Shown here one piece after another: positions 58,120-64,000 of a stretch of 64,000 nucleotides of DNA. The notes under the pieces are model-generated. The model made no database searches, was not told the origin of the DNA, and worked only from the letters and a program-made list of their open reading frames with translations. A program made the position numbers and the translations under genes. Each line of letters opens with the position of its first letter. Within the stretch, counting starts at the first letter, position 1. This stretch comes from CAXXXW01 sp963665555 (GTDB lineage Bacteria > Pseudomonadota > Alphaproteobacteria > Thalassobaculales > Thalassobaculaceae). The stretch covers positions 1 to 64,000 of the forward strand of contig CAXXXW010000001.1 of assembly GCA_963665555.2 (NCBI GenBank). Reading direction: 5' to 3'.

Positions 58120-59531
58120 GCGGCGCGGCGGACGCCGTTGTCGTCGGGGCCGGGCCGGCCGGCATGTCGGCCGCGGCCGCGCTCGCCGAGGCGGGGGCGC
58201 ATACGGTCGTGCTGGACGAGCAGGCCGGGCCGGGCGGCCAGATCTACCGCGGCATCGAGACGGTGCGTCGGCTGCGGCCCGCCGACATGGCGTTCCTCGG
58301 CTCCGCCTACGCGCGCGGCGCCGGCGTGGTGGAGGCGTTCCGCGCCGTCCGGCTCGACTACCGGCCGGGCGCCGCCGTCTGGCATATCGGCGCGCCGGGC
58401 AGGGGCGGGCGGCGCGATGTGCTGTACAGCCGGGGCGGCGCCGCGGCGCGGGTCTCGGCCCGGTATGTCGTGATCGCGACCGGCGCGCTGGAGCGCCCGG
58501 TCCCGGTTCCCGGCTGGACCCTGCCCGGCGCGATGACCGCCGGCGCGGTGCAGTCGGCGCTGAAGACCTCCGGCGTCTATCCCGCCGGCCGCCCGGTGCT
58601 GGCCGGGAGCGGCCCGCTGCTGCTCCAGCTGGCGGCGCAGCTGCTGGCGGCGCGGGTTCCCGTCGCGGCGATCGTGGACACGACGCCGCCGGGCGGCTGG
58701 CGGCGCGCGTTCCTCCGCCTGCCGGGCGCGCTCGCCGCCGGCCCGTACCTGGCCAGGGGCTGGGAGATGCTGCGGGCCGTCCGCCGGTCCGGCGTCCCGG
58801 TCCACGCCGGCGCGAGCCGCCTCGCCCTTCGGGGCCGCGATCGCGTCGAAGCCGTCGCGTTCCACGCCGGCGGCGGCGAGCGGACCGTCGAAGCCGATGT
58901 CGTCGCGCTGCACGAGGGCGTGGTCCCGGACACGCACCTTTCCCGCCTCGCCGGCGTCGAACACCGCTGGGACGCGCCGGGGCGCTGCTTCCGCCCGGTC
59001 GTCGGCCCCTGGGGCGAGACCTCGGCGCCCGGCGTTTACATCGCCGGCGACGGCGGCGGGATCGCCGGCGCGGCCGCGGCCGAGCATGGCGGCCGGATCG
59101 CCGGGCTGGCCGTCGCCGAACGGCTCGGCCTTGTCGGGGAGGCGGAGCGCGACTTCCGCGCCGAGGACGCGCGGACGCGCCGGTTCCTCGAACTCGGCCT
59201 GCGCCCGTTCCTCGATCGCTGGTTCCCGCCGCCGGACGCGGCCGGCGCGATCCCGGACGGGGTGGCGGTCTGCCGCTGCGAGGAGACGACCGCGGGCGAG
59301 GTTCGCGCGGCGGTGGCCGAGGGCTGCGCCGGGCCGAACCAGGTCAAGGCCTTCCTGCGTTGCGGCATGGGGCCGTGCCAGGGCCGGATGTGCGCCGCGA
59401 CCGTGACCGAGATCGTCGCGGCGGCGCGCGGGCGAAGCCCGGCCGAGGTCGGGACCTTCCGGGTCCGCCCGCCCGCGCGGGCGGTGACGCTGGCCGAAAT
59501 CGCCGAAATGGCGGCGCCCGGCGGCGGCTGA
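58116..59531 (+). CDS. NAD(P)/FAD-dependent oxidoreductase with BFD-like [2Fe-2S] domain (HcnB-like)
   Basis: A 471-residue subunit. The FAD-binding motif VVVGAGPAGMSAAAALAEAG is at the N-terminus and PGVYIAGDGGGIAGAAAA later. The C-terminus holds a BFD-like Cys set: CRCEETTAGEV and LRCGMGPCQGRMC. This is the layout of HcnB and of the alpha subunits of opine and hydroxyproline dehydrogenases. The start is GTG 58116 within GTGA. The three genes are therefore a tightly coupled complex-forming operon. Confidence 0.88.
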   Translation: MSGAADAVVVGAGPAGMSAAAALAEAGAHTVVLDEQAGPGGQIYRGIETVRRLRPADMAFLGSAYARGAGVVEAFRAVRLDYRPGAAVWHIGAPGRGGRRDVLYSRGGAAARVSARYVVIATGALERPVPVPGWTLPGAMTAGAVQSALKTSGVYPAGRPVLAGSGPLLLQLAAQLLAARVPVAAIVDTTPPGGWRRAFLRLPGALAAGPYLARGWEMLRAVRRSGVPVHAGASRLALRGRDRVEAVAFHAGGGERTVEADVVALHEGVVPDTHLSRLAGVEHRWDAPGRCFRPVVGPWGETSAPGVYIAGDGGGIAGAAAAEHGGRIAGLAVAERLGLVGEAERDFRAEDARTRRFLELGLRPFLDRWFPPPDAAGAIPDGVAVCRCEETTAGEVRAAVAEGCAGPNQVKAFLRCGMGPCQGRMCAATVTEIVAAARGRSPAEVGTFRVRPPARAVTLAEIAEMAAPGGG

Positions 59532-59629
59532 GGCGGCCGCCGCGCCGTTTTCGCGCCGAACCGCTTGCCCGCGCCGCCCCGGCCCCGTGTAATGCGGCGC
59601 GGAACCGGACGACACGGGAAGGGACCCGG

Positions 59630-60508
59630 ATGAGGGCGCGCCGTCTTTTCGCCTGCCTGGCTTGCGCGGCGCTCGCGCTCGCGTTGCTGGCGACGCGCGC
59701 GCCGGCGCGGACGGAGGGGACGCCGGGCGCGCCGGAGGCCGCGGACGCGATCGACGTCGACCTCCAGCTGGTGCTGGCCGTGGACATTTCCGGCAGCATC
59801 GACGCGCTGGAGGCCCGGCTCCAGCGCGACGGCTATATCCAGGCGCTGCTCGACCCCTATGTCGTGCAAGCGATCCAGCAGGGGCGGCACGGGCGGATCG
59901 CGCTCGCCTACACCGAATGGGCCGGCCCGCTGAACCAGCGCCTGGTGGTGGACTGGCGCGCGATCGACGGCCCGGAGAGCGCCGCCGCCTTCGCCGCCCT
60001 GCTGCGCGAGGCGCCGCTGGGCGCGGGGCATCGCACCTCGATCAGCAACGCCATCCTCCACGCCGTCGCGCTGTTCCGCCAGGGCGGGTTCCGGGCCGCG
60101 CGCAAGGCGATCGACATTTCCGGCGACGGGCCGAACAACGGCGGCTTCTATGTGGACGACACCCGCCACCGCGCGGCGGAGCGGGGCATCACGATCAACG
60201 GCCTGCCGATCCTGAACGGCCGCCCGTCGCCGCTCGGCGTGCCGGCGCTGGAGGACATCGACCTGTATTACGAGGACTGCGTGATCGTCGGGCCGGGGGC
60301 GTTCATCGTGGTCGCGGAGACGCCGGAAAGCTTCGCCGCGGCGGTGCGGCGCAAGCTGATCCTCGAAATCTCCGGCCTGCGCCCCCCGCCGCGCCGCGTC
60401 GCCGTCCGCGACGGCGTGGTCCCGGCCCAGGCGTACCGGGGCCTGACCGACTGCGCGATCGGCGAGAAGCGCTACCAGCTGCTGTTGCGCCGCAACGCGG
60501 GGAACTGA
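59630..60508 (+). CDS. DUF1194-domain protein, exported vWA-like
   Basis: A 292-residue secreted or periplasmic protein. A signal peptide (LFACLACAALALALLATRAPA) covers about residues 6-26. DUF1194 shows a MIDAS-like start DLQLVLAVDISGSIDA (D-x-S-x-S), followed by RIALAYTEWAGPLNQR, SISNAILHAVALF, and IDISGDGPNNGG. The fold is vWA-like and metal-dependent binding is expected; function unknown. Six conserved-looking Cys/Gly positions occur near the end. It follows the HcnB-like gene by about 100 bases and may be separately transcribed. Confidence 0.85.
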   Translation: MRARRLFACLACAALALALLATRAPARTEGTPGAPEAADAIDVDLQLVLAVDISGSIDALEARLQRDGYIQALLDPYVVQAIQQGRHGRIALAYTEWAGPLNQRLVVDWRAIDGPESAAAFAALLREAPLGAGHRTSISNAILHAVALFRQGGFRAARKAIDISGDGPNNGGFYVDDTRHRAAERGITINGLPILNGRPSPLGVPALEDIDLYYEDCVIVGPGAFIVVAETPESFAAAVRRKLILEISGLRPPPRRVAVRDGVVPAQAYRGLTDCAIGEKRYQLLLRRNAGN

Positions 60509-60557
60509 GCCGCCGGGGCGCGCGCGCCGGCCCGCCGCCGCGCCGTGCGCGCCGTCC

Positions 60558-61121
60558 TCATCCGCAGCGCAGGAAGAACAGCGCCCAGGGCCACATCAGC
60601 TCCTCCTCGTCGGTGGCCGGCCGGTCGCCCGGCGGGTCGAAAACCAGCCAGAGCGGGCCGCGCCCGCCGATGTCGAGCGGGCGGCCGTTCGACCGCGTGG
60701 CCAGCACCCAGTCGCGCGCCGCGATCTCTTCGGCCGGGATTTCGGTGGAGAACCCGTCGAGCGCCAGCGTCGCCAGCGGCTTGCCGACGCAGCCCGCCGC
60801 CGCCAGCACATCGGCCAGCCGCGGGCCCGAGAAGGTTTTCGGCGCGATCCACTGGTGGAATTCGATGCCGATTTCCGTCTCGCCGAGGCTCTCCAGCATG
60901 GCGCGGTCGAAGGCGAACGCCTTCTCGAAACCCGTCTCGTGGTAGCCGAGGAAGGCGTCGCGCCGCGCGTCGAAGGGCGGCCGGTTGGTCCTGTCGATGT
61001 CGCCCGCGACGACCAGCACGGTGTCGCCGACCGGCCCGTCCGCGACATCGGCGGCGACAGCCGGCCCGGCAAGCGCGAGCGCGAAGGCGGCGGCGATGGC
61101 GAGGGCGGCGGAGGTCTTCAT
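60558..61121 (-). CDS. small exported protein with molybdopterin-oxidoreductase (SUOX-type) fold
   Basis: A 187-residue periplasmic protein. A signal peptide (AALAIAAAFALALAGPAVA) is followed by a domain of the oxidoreductase molybdopterin-binding type, visible in FSGPRLADVLAAAG, ARDWVLATRSNGRPL and GPLWLVFDPPGD. In related stand-alone proteins of this fold the cofactor-binding Cys is missing; the single Cys in the domain is in AAGCVGKPL, so I cannot say if it binds a cofactor. It is divergent from the P450 gene; a palindrome CGCCCG-TT-CGGGCG at about 61140-61154 lies between them. Confidence 0.75.
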   Translation of the reverse strand: MKTSAALAIAAAFALALAGPAVAADVADGPVGDTVLVVAGDIDRTNRPPFDARRDAFLGYHETGFEKAFAFDRAMLESLGETEIGIEFHQWIAPKTFSGPRLADVLAAAGCVGKPLATLALDGFSTEIPAEEIAARDWVLATRSNGRPLDIGGRGPLWLVFDPPGDRPATDEEELMWPWALFFLRCG

Positions 61122-61226
61122 TACGGCATCCTTTCCGAAACGCCCGTTCGGGCGCGGTTGAGGGCGAGGCCCCCGAAACCGATAATGTCCAAAGCGGTCG
61201 AGGCCGCAAGGCGGAAAGGCGAGGCG

Positions 61227-62462
61227 ATGGCGGCGGATGGAACCGGCGGCGCGGCGGCGGGGGCGGAGGTCGCGCCGGGGTTCGACCTTCGAGCGCTCCC
61301 GCCCGGTTTCCTCGACGATCCCTATCCCGTCTACCGGGCGCTTCGCGAGCGCGCGCCGGTGCACCGCTGCCCGGACGGGTCGGTGTTCCTGACGCGCTGG
61401 CGCGATGTCGACGCGGTCTATCGCGACCGCCGCTTCTCCTCCGACAAGAAGGTCGAGTTCCGGCCGAATTTCGGCGACGGGCCGTTGTACGAGCACCACA
61501 CGACGAGCCTGGTCTTCAACGACCCGCCGCTGCACACCCGCGTGCGCCGCCTGCTCATGCCGGCCTTCGCGCCGCGCGCGCTCAAGGCGCTGGAGCCGAG
61601 GCTCGACGCGCTGGTGGACGGACTGCTCGACCGGATCGCGGAGAAGGGCCGCTTCGACCTGGTCGCCGACCTCGCCGCCGCCATCCCGGTGCGGGTGATC
61701 GGCGACCTTTTGCGCGTGCCGGAGGCGGAGCGCGGCCCGCTGCGCGGCTGGTCGCTGGCGATCCTCGGCGCGCTGGAGCCGACCCTGCCGGACGACGCGC
61801 GCCGCCGCGGCGAAAGGGCGGTGCGGGAATTCTCGGCCTGGCTGGAGGACCTGGTCGCGCGCCGCGCCCGCGCGCCCGCCGCCGAGGGGCCGGACGTGCT
61901 CGCCGCCCTGATCGCCGGCGGGGGCGGCGACCGGCTGACGCTCCCGGAACTGGTGCACAACTGCATCTTCCTGCTGAACGCCGGCCACGAGACCACCACC
62001 AACCTCATCTGCAACGGCGTCGCGGCGCTGATGGACAATCCGGGCGAACTGGCCCGGCTGCGCGCCGATCCCGGCCTGGTCGGCCCGGCGGTGGAAGAGT
62101 TCCTGCGCTACGAAAGCTCCAACCAGCTGGGCAACCGGCGCGCGGCGGCGGAGGTCGAGATCGGCGGGACGCGGCTTGCCGCCGGCACGCCGGTCACGCT
62201 GTGCATCGGCGCGGCGAACCGGGACCCGGAGGTCTTCGCCGACCCGGACCGGCTCGACATCGCGCGCGCGCCCAACCCGCATCTCGCCTTCGGCGGCGGC
62301 GCGCACACCTGCGCCGGGATGAGCCTCGCGCGGATGGAGGGCCGCGCGGCGATCGGCGGCCTGGTCCGCCGCTTCGCCCGGCTGGAGCGCGACGGCCCGT
62401 TCGTCCGGGGCGGGCGCGCCCGCTTCCGCGGCTTCCTCGGCTACCCGATGCGCGCGGCCTAG
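61227..62462 (+). CDS. cytochrome P450
   Basis: A 411-residue soluble bacterial P450. The heme-binding loop is FGGGAHTCAG with the axial Cys, the I-helix is NAGHETTTN, and ExxR is EEFLRYESS. The pattern resembles CYP107/CYP-like fatty-acid or secondary-metabolite hydroxylases, and the substrate is unknown. I took ATG 61227 because GGCGAGGCG is directly upstream; ATG 61185 has no ribosome site. Electron-transfer partners (ferredoxin, reductase) are not adjacent. Its stop overlaps that of the EamA gene in CTAG. Confidence 0.9.
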   Translation: MAADGTGGAAAGAEVAPGFDLRALPPGFLDDPYPVYRALRERAPVHRCPDGSVFLTRWRDVDAVYRDRRFSSDKKVEFRPNFGDGPLYEHHTTSLVFNDPPLHTRVRRLLMPAFAPRALKALEPRLDALVDGLLDRIAEKGRFDLVADLAAAIPVRVIGDLLRVPEAERGPLRGWSLAILGALEPTLPDDARRRGERAVREFSAWLEDLVARRARAPAAEGPDVLAALIAGGGGDRLTLPELVHNCIFLLNAGHETTTNLICNGVAALMDNPGELARLRADPGLVGPAVEEFLRYESSNQLGNRRAAAEVEIGGTRLAAGTPVTLCIGAANRDPEVFADPDRLDIARAPNPHLAFGGGAHTCAGMSLARMEGRAAIGGLVRRFARLERDGPFVRGGRARFRGFLGYPMRAA

Positions 62463-63355
62463 CGGAACACGGCGTCGAGGGCGCCGCGGCGGCGCTCGCC
62501 CCACAGGTTCAGCAGGTTGCCGGCGAAGATCACCGTGCCGCCGAGCAGGATCGCCCAGTCCAGCCCCTCGCCGTAGAACAGGAAGCCGACGGCCGCGATC
62601 AGCGGCAGGCGCACGAAGTCGAACGGCGTCACCACCGTCGCCTCGGCCAGCCGGAAGGCGTGCGCGAAGCAGAAATGCGAGCCGAGGCCGCACGCCCCGA
62701 TCAGCGCGATCCACGGCGCCATCGCCATCGACGGAACCGTCCAGTCCGGGACCGACAGCGCCAGCCCGATCGGGAACTGCACGAGGTTCATGTAGAAGAC
62801 CACCGTCAGCGGCGACTCCGTCTCCGACATGTGGCGGGTGAACACATAGGTCGAGGCGAAGCCCAGGGCCGCCAGCAGCACGACGAGCGCCGCCGGGTGG
62901 ACCGCCGCGCCCGGCCGCAGGATCAGCAGCACGCCGGCGAAGCCGAGCGCGATGGCGGCCACCCGCGCGCCGGTCAGCCGTTCGCGCAGGAACAGGCTCG
63001 CCAGGATCGCGGTCCAGATCGGCGCGGTGAACTCGATGGCGAACACCTCGGCCAGCGGCAGCGCCGCGACGCCGTAGAGCCATCCCGTCTGCGCCCCGAA
63101 ATGCAGCGTGTTGCGCGCGAGGTGCTGCCGGAGCTTGCGGGTGCGCACGCGGCGGAAGCCGACGACCGCCACCAGCGGAAGCAGCACCGCGAGGCAGACG
63201 GCGCTGCGCGCGAAGGCGGCCTGGAAGGCGGTCAGCTCCGCCGCCAGTTCGCGCCCGGCGACGGCCATGCCCGACAGGCACAGCAACGCCCCCAGCATCC
63301 AGAGCCAGGCCAGCGCGAGGTTGCGCGGGCGGCGGTCGGTCGCGGTCGCGGTCAT
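62459..63355 (-). CDS. EamA-family (DMT) transporter
   Basis: A 298-residue inner-membrane protein with about ten hydrophobic segments in two EamA repeats: LAWLWMLGALLCLSGMAVAG at the start, AIEFTAPIWTAILASLFLRERL at the end of the first repeat, and LAEATVVTPFDFVRLPLIAAVGFLFYGE in the second. These drug/metabolite transporters export amino acids, metabolites or other small molecules. Substrate unknown. The start at ATG 63355 carries a short threefold 6-base repeat (encoding TATATD). It converges with the P450 gene. Confidence 0.88.
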   Translation of the reverse strand: MTATATDRRPRNLALAWLWMLGALLCLSGMAVAGRELAAELTAFQAAFARSAVCLAVLLPLVAVVGFRRVRTRKLRQHLARNTLHFGAQTGWLYGVAALPLAEVFAIEFTAPIWTAILASLFLRERLTGARVAAIALGFAGVLLILRPGAAVHPAALVVLLAALGFASTYVFTRHMSETESPLTVVFYMNLVQFPIGLALSVPDWTVPSMAMAPWIALIGACGLGSHFCFAHAFRLAEATVVTPFDFVRLPLIAAVGFLFYGEGLDWAILLGGTVIFAGNLLNLWGERRRGALDAVFR

Positions 63356-63451
63356 GGGGTCCGAATCGCGGTGGAGCCGTGTCGGGGGCCGCCCGGCGCC
63401 GGCGCGCGCGACGGGCCGGCGGATACCATACCGAATTCGTCCGATTAACTG

Positions 63452-63480
63452 TTGAACTTTCGCGCCGCGCCGGATATGCA
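63452..63480 (+). promoter_or_regulatory. candidate promoter of the Rrf2 regulator gene
   Basis: TTGAAC at 63452-63457, a 17-base spacer, and TATGCA at 63475-63480 form a well-spaced promoter in a locally AT-richer patch. Transcription would start near 63487, about 27 bases before the ATG. Rrf2 regulators often repress their own promoter, and the ATACCATACCGAATTCG words just upstream (63423-63440) could be operator sequence, but this is unproven. Confidence 0.5.
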
Positions 63481-63513
63481 TTGCGCCGGAAAACGGCGCG
63501 GCGTCGGCGGGCC

Positions 63514-63999
63514 ATGCTGCGACTCAACAGGATGACGGACTACGCGGTGGTGGCGCTGGGGCGCCTGTCGCGCACGCCGGGGGCGGTGCGGACCGCCGCC
63601 CAGGTCGCCGAAGGCGCGGCGATACCCGCGCCGACGGTCGCCAAGCTGCTGCGGCGGATGGCGGGCGCGGGGCTGGTGACCTCGCATCGCGGGGCCAATG
63701 GCGGCTACTCGCTGGACCGCCCGGCGCGGGAGGTGCGGGTGGCGGAGATCGTCGAGGCGCTCGACGGCCCGATCGCGCTCACCGCCTGCGTCGAGGGTGC
63801 GGAAGACAGTTGCGGCGCGGAGGCGCGGTGCCCGATGCGCGGCAACTGGGACCGGGTCAACGACGCGATCCGCGCCGCGCTGGCGGAGGTCAGCCTGGCC
63901 GACCTGCTGGACCCGGCCGGGATGTTCCCGCCGCCGGGCGCGCGGGGCGGGGCCGGGGAGGCGGCGCGGCCGGCCGGCGGCCGGCGGCCGCGCGCATGA
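63514..63999 (+). CDS. Rrf2-family transcriptional regulator, SUF-system type
   Basis: A 161-residue winged-helix repressor close to the SUF Fe-S-assembly regulators. The DNA-binding part reads MLRLNRMTDYAVVALGRLSR, then APTVAKLLRRMAGAGLVTSHRGANGGYSL. The cluster-binding cysteines are in TACVEGAEDSCGAEARCPMRGNW. Such regulators sense Fe-S status and control sufBCDS. The window ends one base after its stop, so the suf genes that probably follow are not visible. ATG 63514 starts the conserved MLRL motif. The Ala/Gly/Pro/Arg-rich C-terminal tail is longer than usual. Confidence 0.9.
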   Translation: MLRLNRMTDYAVVALGRLSRTPGAVRTAAQVAEGAAIPAPTVAKLLRRMAGAGLVTSHRGANGGYSLDRPAREVRVAEIVEALDGPIALTACVEGAEDSCGAEARCPMRGNWDRVNDAIRAALAEVSLADLLDPAGMFPPPGARGGAGEAARPAGGRRPRA

Positions 64000-64000
64000 G

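Noticed and set aside
63338..63355. Threefold 6-base repeat at the EamA start codon
   Set aside because: Three short copies encoding TATATD in the leader are too few to call a contingency repeat.

Overview
This is one contiguous piece of a very GC-rich bacterial chromosome, by eye close to three quarters G+C, with dense coding and many GTG starts and 4-base start/stop overlaps. The run rpmH-rnpA-yidD-yidC-engB, followed by argB, a HAD nucleotidase, dapD and dapE, plus the anmK/tyrS/AsmA-like/bcp neighbourhood, is the arrangement found in Alphaproteobacteria. A Rhodospirillales-like lineage is my guess, but it is not proven. I see no rRNA, tRNA, insertion sequence, phage gene or CRISPR array.

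Layout. 1-3.8 kb: the 3' end of an unknown gene, a phytanoyl-CoA dioxygenase-like protein and a Tat-exported PhoX-like protein. 3.9-11.2 kb: an accessory catabolic block with an Ldh-type dehydrogenase and a glycerol kinase (both frameshifted), an SDR, an Asp/Glu-racemase-superfamily protein without the usual catalytic cysteines, a luciferase-like monooxygenase, and a Rieske dioxygenase alpha/beta pair. 11.2-21.6 kb: truA, then a long minus-strand housekeeping series running from rpmH down to dapE and a membrane protein. A PIN-domain pair and a second PhyH-like gene are inserted in this series. 21.7-31.8 kb: a disulfide-oxidoreductase-like flavoprotein, a VOC protein, DUF3750, a fused indolepyruvate ferredoxin oxidoreductase, a large autotransporter with duplicated Cache-like passenger domains, and a nucleotide-sugar epimerase. 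31.9-41.9 kb: pmbA, a SnoaL-like protein, a frameshifted TauD-type dioxygenase, a ceramidase-family membrane protein, two FAH-fold hydrolases, an acyl-CoA synthetase, anmK and tyrS. 41.9-46.8 kb: an AsmA/YhdP-like giant, bcp, hisI and an antitoxin remnant. 46.8-52.6 kb: a heterotetrameric sarcosine oxidase operon (soxBDAG) with a GNAT gene coupled to its end. 52.7-64 kb: an NfeD/SPFH pair (SPFH frameshifted), an M14 peptidase with an ArsC-like protein, a MntA/HepT toxin-antitoxin pair coupled to a three-gene HcnABC-like flavoprotein complex, DUF1194, a molybdopterin-fold protein, a cytochrome P450, an EamA transporter and an Rrf2 regulator of the SUF type.

How the genes fit together. The metabolic content is oxidative catabolism of small organic molecules: sarcosine, amino acids or opines through two related flavoenzyme systems, aromatic or heterocyclic acids through the Rieske pair, and acyl-CoA and keto-acid handling. 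Five single-base frameshifts in otherwise well-preserved genes either reflect assembly errors (at least two sit in homopolymers) or local gene decay, most clearly around 4.5-6.2 kb. The items I find most worth a second look are the Cache-autotransporter, the toxin-antitoxin pair fused by ATGA overlap to a flavoprotein operon, the PIN pair inside a ribosomal/membrane-biogenesis operon, and the cysteine-less racemase-fold protein in the catabolic block.
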